Assembly (NCBI RefSeq): GCF_020667835.1
Contig: NZ_JAFMPR010000001.1
Span: 1 to 64,000 of the forward strand
DNA length: 64,000 nucleotides
Source of the DNA: Roseibaca sp. Y0-43
GTDB lineage: Bacteria; Pseudomonadota; Alphaproteobacteria; Rhodobacterales; Rhodobacteraceae
Reading direction: 5' to 3'
In this document: piece after piece, positions 25,398-33,905 of the stretch
Numbering within the stretch: the first letter of the stretch is position 1
How the letters are laid out: each line of letters begins with the position of its first letter
Made by a program: the position numbers and the translations under genes
Notes under the pieces: model-generated
The model's database searches: none
Told to the model about the DNA's origin: nothing
The model's input: only the letters and a program-made list of their open reading frames with translations

Positions 25398-26822
25398 TTA
25401 CTCCTCCAGCACCCAAGTATCCTTGGTGCCCCCGCCTTGGCTGGAATTCACCACCAGAGAGCCTTTCTTCAGCGCCACTCGCGTCAACCCGCCCGGCGTG
25501 ATCTTCACGCCCTCGGGGCTGACCAGAACGAAGGGCCGCAAATCCACATGGCGCGGCGAGAGGCCCGAGCGCGCGAAAATTGGCACGGTCGACAGGCTGA
25601 GCGTGGGCTGTGCGATGTAATTGCCGGGCCGCGCTTTCAGCTTGTCGCGGAAGGCGGCGATTTCCTTCTTGCTGGCGGTCGGCCCGATCAACATGCCGTA
25701 GCCGCCGGAGCCATGCACTTCCTTGACCACCAGATCGGGCAGATTGTCCAGCACATAGGCCAGATCATCGGGTTCCGAGCAGCGCCATGTCGGCACGTTT
25801 TGCAGCAAAGGCCGCTCGCCGGTGTAGAATTCGACGATGTCAGGCATGTAGCTGTAGATCGCCTTGTCGTCCGAAATGCCCGTGCCCGGCGCATTGGCGA
25901 TGGTGATCCCGCCCGCGCGATACACATCCATGATCCCCGGAATGCCCAGCGCGCTGTCGGGGTTGAAATTCAGCGGGTCCAGAAACTCGTCATCCACGCG
26001 GCGATACAGAACATCGACCGGCGTATAGCCGCGCGTGGTGCGCATGGCGACGCGACCGTCGATCACGCGCAGGTCATGCCCCTCGACCAGTTCCACCCCC
26101 ATCTGGTCGGCCAGAAAGGCATGTTCGTAATAGGCCGAGTTGTAAATGCCGGGGGTCAGCACCGCGACCACGGGCTTGTCGGTGGTCATGTTTGGCGCAC
26201 AGGCCGCCAGCGAGCGGCGCAGGTCGATGGGGTAATTCTGCACCGGGCGCACCCGGTTGCGCGAGAAGAGTTCAGGGAACATCTGAAGCATCGTCTCGCG
26301 GTTTTCCAGCATGTAGCTGACACCCGAAGGCGTGCGCGCATTGTCCTCCAGCACGAAAAACTCGCCCGGACCGGTGCGCACAAGGTCGATGCCCACGATA
26401 TGCGTATAGACCCCGCCCGGCGGTTGCACGCCGATCATCTGCGGCAGATACGCCTCGTTGCCGGAAATCATTTCTTCCGGCAGACGCCCCGCCTTCACGA
26501 TTTCGCGGTTGTGGTAAATGTCGTGCAGAAACGCGTTGATCGCGCGCACGCGCTGTTCGATCCCGCGTGACAGCTTGGTCCATTCATGCCCCGAGATGAT
26601 GCGCGGAATGATGTCGAAAGGGATCAGCCGTTCTTCGGCTTCGGCCCGGCCATAGACGTTGAAGGTGATGCCGGTCAGGCGGAAAATTTCCTCGGCTTCG
26701 CGCTGCTTGGCGCGCAATCGAGAGATGTCTTCTTCCGCGAACCAGTCATGAAAGCCCTGATAGGGTTCGCGCAGGGTTTCATCCTGCCCCCACATTTCGT
26801 CAAAAACCGGCTTTTCACCCAT
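25398..26822 (-). CDS. circularly permuted type 2 ATP-grasp protein of the Anbu operon
   Basis: 474 residues. Landmarks of the CP type 2 ATP-grasp family: RRIISGHEWTKLSRGIEQRV, AFLHDIYHNREIVKAG, EFFVLEDNARTPSGVSYMLENR (ATP/Mg ligands), and VVKEVHGSGGYGMLIGP. Such enzymes are predicted ATP-dependent amino-acid or peptide ligases. It heads the operon ATP-grasp, alpha-E, transglutaminase, Anbu, the composition regularly found with Anbu. Promoter sequences should lie in the 294-base region shared with phoR. Confidence 0.93.
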   Translation of the reverse strand: MGEKPVFDEMWGQDETLREPYQGFHDWFAEEDISRLRAKQREAEEIFRLTGITFNVYGRAEAEERLIPFDIIPRIISGHEWTKLSRGIEQRVRAINAFLHDIYHNREIVKAGRLPEEMISGNEAYLPQMIGVQPPGGVYTHIVGIDLVRTGPGEFFVLEDNARTPSGVSYMLENRETMLQMFPELFSRNRVRPVQNYPIDLRRSLAACAPNMTTDKPVVAVLTPGIYNSAYYEHAFLADQMGVELVEGHDLRVIDGRVAMRTTRGYTPVDVLYRRVDDEFLDPLNFNPDSALGIPGIMDVYRAGGITIANAPGTGISDDKAIYSYMPDIVEFYTGERPLLQNVPTWRCSEPDDLAYVLDNLPDLVVKEVHGSGGYGMLIGPTASKKEIAAFRDKLKARPGNYIAQPTLSLSTVPIFARSGLSPRHVDLRPFVLVSPEGVKITPGGLTRVALKKGSLVVNSSQGGGTKDTWVLEE

Positions 26823-27046
26823 GCCTTACCCCTTTTGCGACCGGGGCGGGCCGCGATACGGCCCTGTCCCAAGTCGAATGTTCACCAGCGCAACAAGGTT
26901 GTAAATGCCCCGCGCCCGTGTTTTCGGGCTGCGCCTTTCCTTGGCGAAGCCTGCCCGGTTTTTGGGCATTCGTCAAAGCGAAGCTTGGCGCGCGGGCCGC
27001 AAAGGGCGGGTGACAGCCCCCTGTCAGCCCGAACATTCACGGCCCT

Positions 27047-27064
27047 TTGTCGTGAAACTGTTAC
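27047..27064 (+). promoter_or_regulatory. Pho-box-like site upstream of phoR
   Basis: TTGTCGT-GAAA-CTGTTAC matches the 18-base PhoB box (CTGTCAT-N4-CTGTCAY pattern) at about 14 of 18 positions, with the right 11-base periodicity. It lies 53 bases before the phoR ATG and suggests autoregulation by PhoB. Confidence 0.5.
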
Positions 27065-27116
27065 AATTTTTCATGAAACAGTTGCACAATCCCCCCTCGC
27101 GCCCGAAGAACGTGCC

Positions 27117-28148
27117 ATGTCGCCATCCGCCTTTACCGCCCTGCTGGAAGCTTTTAGCGAACCCGTGCTCGTGGTGCGCGAGACTGGCACGGTGCAAACC
27201 GCCAACAGCGCCGCGCAAGAGCTGTTTGGAAAGCGCATTCTTGGCGCGCAACTGCGCGCGATCCTGCGCCAGCCAGAGGTGACGGCCCTGCTGGAGCGCA
27301 TGATCGACGGCGCCGAGCAGGGCTGCGCGCCCTATGCCACCTCTGACGCCAGCAGCGAACGCCACTGGAAGGTGACGGCCCGCCGCATGGATGCCGACAC
27401 ATTCATCGTCAGCCTGCGCGACACGTCGGACCTTGAAGCCGCCGAAGCGCAGCGGCGCGATTTCGTGGCCAATGTCAGCCACGAGCTGCGCTCGCCCCTG
27501 ACCGTGCTGGCGGGGTTTCTGGAAACGCTGCAAGGGGCTGCGGCGCATGACCCCGATGCGCGCAGCGAATTCCTGCGTATCATGCAGGCCGAAACAGAGC
27601 GGATGACCGGGCTTGTGTCGGACCTTCTGTCGCTGTCGCGGGTCGAGGCCAGCGCCCGCATCCGCCCGCGCGACCCTGTGGCCATCGACATGGTGCTGAA
27701 CGCGACGCTCGCCGCCTTGCGCCCGCAGATCGAACAGGCGGGGCTGGAGGTCGTGCGCGACCTGCCCGACGACCTGCCGCCCGTGCCCGGCGATTACGAC
27801 CAGCTTGTGCAGGTCTATCACAACTTGATCGAGAACGCGCTGAAATACGGGGCCGATGGCGGCAAGATCGAAATCGCTGCCCATGTCGTGCCGCGACTGC
27901 CGGGGCTGGACGGGCCGGCGCTGCGCGTGGCCATCCGCGACCATGGCGAGGGGATCGACCCGATCCACATCCCCCGCCTGACCGAACGCTTTTACCGCGT
28001 GGACCGCGCCCGCTCTCGCGAAAGCGGCGGCACCGGGCTGGGGCTGGCCATCGTGAAACATATCCTTGGCCGCCATCGCGGGCGGCTGATTATTCGCAGC
28101 CATCCCGGCGAAGGCTCTACATTCGAGACTATTCTGCCGTTAAGCTGA
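27117..28148 (+). CDS. phoR: phosphate regulon sensor kinase PhoR-type, without membrane segment
   Basis: 343 residues from MSPSAFTALLEAFSEPVLVV, preceded by GAAGAA. A PAS-like domain covers about 1-105. The phospho-acceptor His122 is in NVSHELRSPLTVLAGF, the N box is HNLIENALKYG, then DHGEGID and GGTGLGLAIVKHIL. No hydrophobic N-terminal span is present in this reading frame, unlike E. coli PhoR, so it is predicted to be cytoplasmic or to associate with membrane proteins through the PAS domain. The call as PhoR rests on phoU and phoB following it. Upstream in-frame starts would read through non-coding sequence. Confidence 0.85.
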   Translation: MSPSAFTALLEAFSEPVLVVRETGTVQTANSAAQELFGKRILGAQLRAILRQPEVTALLERMIDGAEQGCAPYATSDASSERHWKVTARRMDADTFIVSLRDTSDLEAAEAQRRDFVANVSHELRSPLTVLAGFLETLQGAAAHDPDARSEFLRIMQAETERMTGLVSDLLSLSRVEASARIRPRDPVAIDMVLNATLAALRPQIEQAGLEVVRDLPDDLPPVPGDYDQLVQVYHNLIENALKYGADGGKIEIAAHVVPRLPGLDGPALRVAIRDHGEGIDPIHIPRLTERFYRVDRARSRESGGTGLGLAIVKHILGRHRGRLIIRSHPGEGSTFETILPLS

Positions 28149-28151
28149 GAT

Positions 28152-28169
28152 TTGTCACACGACCGTCAT
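28152..28169 (+). promoter_or_regulatory. Pho-box-like site upstream of phoU
   Basis: TTGTCAC-ACGA-CCGTCAT: two 7-base units spaced by 4, about 13 of 18 positions of the PhoB box, lying 40 bases before the phoU ATG. In relatives the pstSCAB genes stand at this place; the box may be what remains of, or replaces, the pst promoter. Confidence 0.5.
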
Positions 28170-28209
28170 ATCGTGGCGCTACCCCTTCCGCACCGAAAGG
28201 ACCAGACCG

Positions 28210-28917
28210 ATGAACCCGCATATCGTCACCTCATTCGACAAGGATCTGGAAGCGATCAACCTGAGTGTCCTGAAAATGGGCGGACAGGTCGAAGCTGCCA
28301 TTCTGGAAGCCGCCCGCGCGCTGGAAACCCGTGACGAGGAACTGGCCCAGACCGTGGTCGATGGCGACAAGGCCATCGACGCGGCGGAAGAGAATATCAA
28401 CAATCAGGTCGTGCGCCTGCTGGCGCTGCGCCAGCCCCAAGCGGGCGATCTGCGCACCGCCGTGGCGGTGATGAAAACCGCGGGCGATCTGGAACGTCTG
28501 GGCGATTATGCCAAGAACATGGCCAAGCGCGTGCCGGTTCTGGCCAGCAGCCCGATGATCGAAGGGGCGGCGGGCGCGTTGCGCCGCCAGGCCCGGCTGG
28601 TCGGCCAGATGCTGACCGACATGCTGGACGCCTTCGCCCGCAACGACACCGAACTGGCGCGCGACGTCATCGCCCGCGACGTCGAGGTCGATGACATGAC
28701 GAACGCCCTGTTCCGCGAATTCATCACCCATATGATGGAAGACCCCCGCAACATCACGCCCTGCCTGCATTACGTGTTCATCGCCAAGAATATCGAACGC
28801 ATGGGCGATCTGGTCACGCATGGCGCGGAAAACGTCATCTTCGTTGCAGAAGGCAAGACCGGGATCGAGCGTGACAAGGGGCATTCCACGGCGACCATTA
28901 CCGCACCCAGGGACTAA
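28210..28917 (+). CDS. phoU: phosphate signalling complex protein PhoU
   Basis: 235 residues, two three-helix PhoU repeats. Metal-binding acidic motifs are visible in ETRDEELAQTVVDGDKAIDA and in the second repeat (ARDVIARDVEVDDMTN). RTAVAVMKTAGDLERLGDYAKN is the diagnostic segment, repeated as FIAKNIERMGDLVTHGAENV. PhoU dampens PhoR signalling through the Pst transporter, whose genes are not adjacent. Cotranscribed with phoB, whose start lies 6 bases on. Confidence 0.95.
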   Translation: MNPHIVTSFDKDLEAINLSVLKMGGQVEAAILEAARALETRDEELAQTVVDGDKAIDAAEENINNQVVRLLALRQPQAGDLRTAVAVMKTAGDLERLGDYAKNMAKRVPVLASSPMIEGAAGALRRQARLVGQMLTDMLDAFARNDTELARDVIARDVEVDDMTNALFREFITHMMEDPRNITPCLHYVFIAKNIERMGDLVTHGAENVIFVAEGKTGIERDKGHSTATITAPRD

Positions 28918-28923
28918 GACCAC

Positions 28924-29616
28924 ATGGCAGACGCAGACACGCCGCTGGTGCTGATCGTCGATGACGAAGCCGCCCAGCTTGCCCTTCTCAGCTACAACCT
29001 GAAAGCGGCGGGCTTCCGCATCGCGACCGCCAAGGACGGGGACGAAGCGCTTCTGGCGGTGGCTGAACAGGGGCCGGACGTGATCTTGCTGGACTGGATG
29101 CTGCCGCGCCTGTCGGGGCTGGAAGTGTGCCGCCAGATCAAGGCCACCGGCGCGGGGCGCGATGCGGCGGTCATCATGGTGTCGGCCCGGTCAGAGGAAT
29201 CGGACCGAGTGCGCGGCTTGGAAACCGGCGCGGATGACTACATCGTCAAACCCTATTCGGTGGCAGAGTTGATTGCGCGGGTGCGCGCGAACCTGCGCCG
29301 CCTGCGCCCGACCGCCGCCGGTCAGGCGCTGGAAGTAGGCGACATACGGCTGGACCCCGACACCCACCGCGTGACGCGTCAGGGGCAGGTGCTACATCTT
29401 GGCCCGACCGAATTTCGCCTGCTCGGCGCGCTGATGGAACGCCCCGGCAAGGTCTGGACCCGCGAGGCGCTTCTGGACCGCGTCTGGGGCCGCGAGATCT
29501 ATATCGACACGCGCACGGTCGATGTGCATGTGGGCCGCTTGCGCAAAACGCTGCTCAGCCAAGGCGGCGAAGACCCGATCCGCACCGTGCGCGGCGCGGG
29601 TTACGCGATGGGCTGA
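28924..29616 (+). CDS. phoB: phosphate regulon response regulator PhoB
   Basis: 230 residues. Receiver domain with LIVDDEAAQLALL, the phospho-acceptor aspartate in VILLDWMLPRLSG, and the lysine in YIVKPYSVAEL. The C-terminal OmpR-type winged helix includes LGPTEFRLLGALMERPGKVWTREALLDRVWG and YIDTRTVDVHVGRLRKTL. Binds Pho boxes such as those at 27047 and 28152. Last gene of the phoR-phoU-phoB group. Confidence 0.95.
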   Translation: MADADTPLVLIVDDEAAQLALLSYNLKAAGFRIATAKDGDEALLAVAEQGPDVILLDWMLPRLSGLEVCRQIKATGAGRDAAVIMVSARSEESDRVRGLETGADDYIVKPYSVAELIARVRANLRRLRPTAAGQALEVGDIRLDPDTHRVTRQGQVLHLGPTEFRLLGALMERPGKVWTREALLDRVWGREIYIDTRTVDVHVGRLRKTLLSQGGEDPIRTVRGAGYAMG

Positions 29617-29625
29617 CGCACGGCC

Positions 29626-30645
29626 CTAGCCGCCGCAGACCGTCACCGTTTCCCCAATGTCCCAATCCATGGGCTGCGGACCGCCTTGGGTGCCGCTGGC
29701 CAGAAACCGCGCGCGGATCTCTGTGGGCGGGGTGGGGCTGAACTGGTAGGTGCCCCAATGATAGCCCAGCACGCGCCCCGCCTGTAGCTGGCGGGCGATC
29801 TGCATCGCGCCTTCGGGGTTGGTCTGGACATCGGCGAAGAACGGCTCTGGCGCGAAAGCGCCGATGGGCAGTACGGCAAGGCGCACCGGCCCAAGACGGT
29901 CGCGGATCTCTGAAAACACCTCTCCCTGCGCGGTATCGCCCGCCACGAACAATGACCGTGTGCCCGCGTTCAGCCGGTAGCCATAGGCCTTTGTGCGGAT
30001 GAACCCCAGCACGTCGCGCCGTCCGTAATGCACGGCGGGCACCGGGATGATTTCCAGATCGCCCAACTGGCGCGGTGCCCAAAGCGCCAGCTCGGACACG
30101 GCGCGAAAACCTAAGTCTTGCGCTTCAGCCTTCAGCCCCGGCGGGGTCAGCAGTTCCGCATCCGGGTAGGCGCGCGCGATCGCAGACAGGGTGCGCATGT
30201 TGTAATGGTCGTGGTCGGCATGGGTAATCAGGACGGCATCCACCCGGTCCAGCCGCAAGTCTGGCGCGGGCGCGATCCGGCGTGGCCCGCCCAGCAGCGG
30301 TATATCCAGCCGCTCGGTCAGGATCGGGTCGATCAGCACCGACTTCCCACCCAGCCGCACCAGAAGCGCCGCGTGTCCCAGCCATGTCACCGTGCCGTCG
30401 CGGCGTGCCTCGGGGCCAAGCTGAAAGACCTGCGGCGCGCCGTTTGTGTCGAACACGCCCATCACCGACCCGGCGGCAACGGTTGCGATACCCGCCGCGC
30501 GGCACGGGTCGGGCAGAACGGGCTCCGAGGCACGCGGCCAGCCCGCACCCTGCGGCATGGCACAGGCCAGCAGCGCCACGAGGCAGCCCATGGCAAGCGC
30601 CACGTTCCGCAGCTGTGCCAAGGCGAAAAGCTGAAATGATCCCAC
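29626..30645 (-). CDS. metallo-beta-lactamase-fold hydrolase, NAPE-PLD/UlaG-like, probable lipoprotein
   Basis: 339 residues. The N-terminus has a hydrophobic span ending LLACAMPQ, a possible lipobox, so export and lipid anchoring are likely. The MBL fold is clear: TWLGHAALLVRLGGKSVLIDP, LITHADHDHYN, VPAVHYGRRD, and LFVAGDTAQGE; the closing GYHWGTYQFSP supplies the last histidine. The main metal motif reads HADHDH rather than HxHxDH, a substitution at the second ligand. Substrate unknown. Converges on phoB. Confidence 0.82.
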   Translation of the reverse strand: MGSFQLFALAQLRNVALAMGCLVALLACAMPQGAGWPRASEPVLPDPCRAAGIATVAAGSVMGVFDTNGAPQVFQLGPEARRDGTVTWLGHAALLVRLGGKSVLIDPILTERLDIPLLGGPRRIAPAPDLRLDRVDAVLITHADHDHYNMRTLSAIARAYPDAELLTPPGLKAEAQDLGFRAVSELALWAPRQLGDLEIIPVPAVHYGRRDVLGFIRTKAYGYRLNAGTRSLFVAGDTAQGEVFSEIRDRLGPVRLAVLPIGAFAPEPFFADVQTNPEGAMQIARQLQAGRVLGYHWGTYQFSPTPPTEIRARFLASGTQGGPQPMDWDIGETVTVCGG

Positions 30646-30716
30646 GGCGCCCTTTTCCCTTCAACTGGCAGGATCGGGGCGAAAAGGATGCGCGTCAAGC
30701 ACTTACCTTGGCCGGG

Positions 30717-31325
30717 CTAGTGCGCGCGCCTGTGCCGCCTGTGCCGCACCCGCGCCAGCAACAAAAACGCAAGGGCCAGTCCGACACCCAAGGCCAGCAC
30801 AAGGCCAGACCAGTCGGCCAAGAGCGCGCTCACGCTTTCAAGCCGCGCGGCAAAGGCATAGCCCAGACCCACATAGGCCGCGACCCAGATCGCCTCTCCC
30901 AAGGCGTCCCAAAGGGTGAAACGCGCGCGCGGCAGATGTGCGGCCCCCGCGATCAGGTTCACCCATGGCCCCAGCGGCGCAAAAAGCCATGTCGACAGGA
31001 ACACCCCCATGCTGCCATGGCTGCGGACGCTGGCGCGCCCCCGCGCAATGAGCCGGGCGCGGGCTGGGTGGCTAGATAGCCGTTCCAGCAAGGGCGGGCC
31101 GCCCCAGCGGCCAAGTTGGTAGCCGGTCTGATCGCCCAGCACCGCCGCGCCCCAAGCCGTGGCCAGAACCTGCCACAGCACGAAATCGCCAGATGCCGCG
31201 AAGGCCCCCGCCCCCAGCATGACCGCAGAGGTCGGGATCGGCAGCGCAAGACAGGACAGAAAGGCCGAAGCCCCGACCACCCAAAGCCCATAGGTCGAGA
31301 CGAGGGAAAACAGCAGGTCCGTCAC
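30717..31325 (-). CDS. DedA family membrane protein
   Basis: 202 residues with five or so hydrophobic segments. The DedA signature is present: LALPIPTSAVMLGAGAFAASG, GDQTGYQLGRWGG, and the conserved arginine/glycine segment FLSTWLFAPLGPWVNLIAGAA (family form: R...P..R...P..AG). DedA proteins act in inner-membrane lipid transport, with undecaprenyl-phosphate or phosphatidylethanolamine as known substrates in some. Its start overlaps the stop of the small membrane-anchored gene by 4 bases, placing it in the selD operon. Confidence 0.85.
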   Translation of the reverse strand: MTDLLFSLVSTYGLWVVGASAFLSCLALPIPTSAVMLGAGAFAASGDFVLWQVLATAWGAAVLGDQTGYQLGRWGGPPLLERLSSHPARARLIARGRASVRSHGSMGVFLSTWLFAPLGPWVNLIAGAAHLPRARFTLWDALGEAIWVAAYVGLGYAFAARLESVSALLADWSGLVLALGVGLALAFLLLARVRHRRHRRAH

Positions 31326-31684
31326 GGCGCACGCTCTGCCCGGTGCGCCGCGATCGCCGCGCGCAGATCGTCCAGCACCTGCTCAAGCGCGATGCCCTGC
31401 CCCTGCGCGATCTCGTCCAGCGTCACGCGCCGGCCCAGCCCGTCCTCCAGCGGGGGCAAGGCCTGTTGCACCACGTCCGGCGGCACATCCCATGAATGCG
31501 CGATGAAGCGCGGGGTCATCCAGCCTTCAAGCTGCGGGTCGACCGGCAGCGTGCCCCAGTGCCAGACCGCAAGGCCAAAGCGAATGGCAAAGACCAGCGC
31601 GACCAGAAAGGCCACCAGCATGGCCAGCGTCAGCCACGGCGCGCGCCGCCACAGGGTCTTTAGTCGGGGCATGGGCGTTGCCAT
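31322..31684 (-). CDS. small membrane-anchored protein of the selD operon
   Basis: 120 residues from an ATG 10 bases after the selD stop. One transmembrane helix (about 17-40, WLTLAMLVAFLVALVFAIRFG) is followed by a soluble domain with TPRFIAHSWDVPPDVVQQALPP and a helical C-terminus (LDEIAQGQGIALEQVLDDLRAAI). The soluble part resembles DNA- or partner-binding helix-turn-helix in length but no family was recognised. Function unknown; operon position links it to SelD and DedA. Confidence 0.65.
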   Translation of the reverse strand: MATPMPRLKTLWRRAPWLTLAMLVAFLVALVFAIRFGLAVWHWGTLPVDPQLEGWMTPRFIAHSWDVPPDVVQQALPPLEDGLGRRVTLDEIAQGQGIALEQVLDDLRAAIAAHRAERAP

Positions 31685-31694
31685 GGGACCGGTC

Positions 31695-33845
31695 CTATTC
31701 GCTTGCGGCGACGACTTGGCCAATGGCGCAAGCGGGCACACCGGCCTTGGTAAGCGCGGTCAAGGTTGCGTCGGCCTGCGGCGCGGGCACCGCCGCCAGC
31801 AAACCCCCACAGGTTTGCGGATCGACCAGCAGCGCGTCAAGCGGGCCGTGCCACTCGGGGCGCAGCGCCGCGCGGTTCGCGGGCGCAAGGGTCGAGTGCA
31901 CGCCCTGCGCCGCCAGCCCATTGGCCCCGTCAAGGACAGGCAGCGCATCGTGATCGAGCGTCGCCGTCAGCCCCTCGCCCAGCATCTCTGCCAGATGGCC
32001 CGCCAGCCCGAAGCCGGTCACGTCGCTCATGGCGCGCGCAACCGGTGCCAAGATGACCGCGTCTTGCCCCATGGGCCGGGCCATGCTGGCGATGCACGCC
32101 TGCCAGACCGGCCCCAGCAAGCCCGTCTTTGGCCGCACAAGCTGCATCTCCGCCGCAAGGATTATGCCGGTGCCCAAGGGCTTGGTCAGGATCAGCACGT
32201 CGCCCGGCTCTGCGCCCCGTTTGGGCACGGGCTGGGCGCAGGTGCCGGTCATGGTAAAGCCCACCGTCATCTCGGCCCCCATAGTGGTATGCCCGCCCGC
32301 CAGCACCGCGCCTGCCGGGCCAAGCACCGAGTTTGCGCCTTCCAGCACCTCTGTCAGCACCCGTTCCTGCAAGGCGTCGGACAGGCGCGGCAGGATGATC
32401 TGCGCCAGCGCCAGTTGCGGCGCGGCCCCCATGGCCCAGACATCGCCCAAGGCATGGATCGCGGCCAGTTGCCCCATCAGCCACGGGTCGCTGACAAAGG
32501 CGCGCAGATGGTCGGTGGAGAGCACTTGCGCGCCATCCGGCCCGCGCAGCACGGCTGCGTCGTCGCCCGGTGCCAGATCGCCCCCCGCCCCCGGCAGCCG
32601 CGCCAGCGCCCGCCCAAGCGCGCCCGCGGGAACCTTTGCCCCGCAGCCGCCGCACATGGGCTTCGCGCCCATGACCGCACCCAGATCGCGCGGGCGCATC
32701 TCGGGCAGTTTCGGCGCGGGCATGGGCGGATAGTCGCGGAACTTGGCCATGAAGCGTTCGTCGATATCGTCCTTCAGCCGCCACAGCCACGCGCCGCCGC
32801 CGCGCAGCCCGAATTTCTCGGCCAGCGCCCGCTTGTCCCCCAGCGAGGCGAGCTTCAGGTAATCGCGCTGCGGCTGGTAGCGGCGCAGCGGCGCACCCGC
32901 CGCCCGTGCGCGCAGGTTGTGGAACAGGAAGGGCGCCTCTCGCACCGCAAAGACCCCGGCCTTGGGACGCGGCGCATGGGCGAGATGCGCGCAATCGCCC
33001 ACGGCAAAGATGTCGCGGGCCGAAGATTCCAGCGTCGGCCCGACCGTGATGAAACCCTCATGCAGGTCCAGCCCCGTCTGTTGCAGCCAGTCCTGCGGGC
33101 GCGATCCGGCAACCGACAGGGTGAAATCGGACGGCAGGCGCGTGCCATCGTCCAGCACCACGCCGTCCTTGTCGATCCGCGCGGGCGATGCGTTCAGATG
33201 CAACGCCACGCCATAGTCACGCAGCGCCGCCATCATGCTGGCGCGCGCCTTGGGCCCCATATTGCCCAAGGGTTGGGCATTGCGGTCCACCACCGTGATG
33301 GTGGGCCTGCGCCCGGTCTGGCGCATCCGGTAGGCCTGCGCCAGCGCCAGTTCCACACCGCCCACACCGCCGCCGATGATGACCAGGTTGGGCGCGCCGG
33401 GCGCGGTTTGCAGGAACTCTTCCCACTTTGCAGCATAGCCGCCCAAGGGTTTGGCGCTGACACCGTGGTCGGTGAAGCCCGCGACCTGCGGCAGGTCGGA
33501 CGTGATGCCGATGTCGATGGACGCAATGTCGAACGCCACCTGCCGCCCGCTGGCGAGCGTCACGGTCTTGCCCACGGGGTCAAGGCCCACGGCGCGGTCA
33601 AGGATCACCTCAGCGCCTGCGAAACGGCACAGGCGGACAAGGTCGATCATGATCTGGTCAATGGTGTAATGGCCCGCGATGGCACCGGGGAGCATGCCCG
33701 TATAGGGCGCGATGGGGCTGGGGTTGATGACCCGCAGCCGCACCCCCGCCATGGGCTTCATCCCCCATTGCCGCAACACCAGCGCATGGGCATGACCACC
33801 GCCGATGAGCAGGATGTCACGGGTTTTCGGGAAATCTGTCTGCAT
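31695..33845 (-). CDS. selD: selenide, water dikinase fused to an N-terminal FAD/NAD(P) oxidoreductase
   Basis: 716 residues, twice the size of SelD alone. Residues 1-~370 are a pyridine nucleotide-disulfide oxidoreductase-like domain related to NADH dehydrogenase type II: ILLIGGGHAHALVLRQW (FAD), LVIIGGGVGGVELALAQAY (NAD(P)H), and IFAVGDCAHLAHAPRPKAG. Residues ~395-716 are SelD: KPMCGGCGAK with Cys401 and Lys404 at the catalytic positions, then PGDDAAVLRG, and DVTGFGLAGHLAEML. SelD makes selenophosphate from selenide and ATP. Such fusions are known in Roseobacter-group bacteria and eukaryotic algae; the oxidoreductase may feed reduced selenium. No selA, selB or mnmH is near. Confidence 0.93.
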   Translation of the reverse strand: MQTDFPKTRDILLIGGGHAHALVLRQWGMKPMAGVRLRVINPSPIAPYTGMLPGAIAGHYTIDQIMIDLVRLCRFAGAEVILDRAVGLDPVGKTVTLASGRQVAFDIASIDIGITSDLPQVAGFTDHGVSAKPLGGYAAKWEEFLQTAPGAPNLVIIGGGVGGVELALAQAYRMRQTGRRPTITVVDRNAQPLGNMGPKARASMMAALRDYGVALHLNASPARIDKDGVVLDDGTRLPSDFTLSVAGSRPQDWLQQTGLDLHEGFITVGPTLESSARDIFAVGDCAHLAHAPRPKAGVFAVREAPFLFHNLRARAAGAPLRRYQPQRDYLKLASLGDKRALAEKFGLRGGGAWLWRLKDDIDERFMAKFRDYPPMPAPKLPEMRPRDLGAVMGAKPMCGGCGAKVPAGALGRALARLPGAGGDLAPGDDAAVLRGPDGAQVLSTDHLRAFVSDPWLMGQLAAIHALGDVWAMGAAPQLALAQIILPRLSDALQERVLTEVLEGANSVLGPAGAVLAGGHTTMGAEMTVGFTMTGTCAQPVPKRGAEPGDVLILTKPLGTGIILAAEMQLVRPKTGLLGPVWQACIASMARPMGQDAVILAPVARAMSDVTGFGLAGHLAEMLGEGLTATLDHDALPVLDGANGLAAQGVHSTLAPANRAALRPEWHGPLDALLVDPQTCGGLLAAVPAPQADATLTALTKAGVPACAIGQVVAASE

Positions 33846-33905
33846 GTCCGGCCCCTTGGGTTTGGGTATGCTTACGCCTGATGGGGGACATATGCGAGGG
33901 GCGGA

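Noticed and set aside
31116-33881. 921-aa plus-strand ORF opposite the selD operon
   Set aside because: Antisense to selD and its neighbours, with Arg/His/Gln-rich low-complexity sequence; no plausible product.
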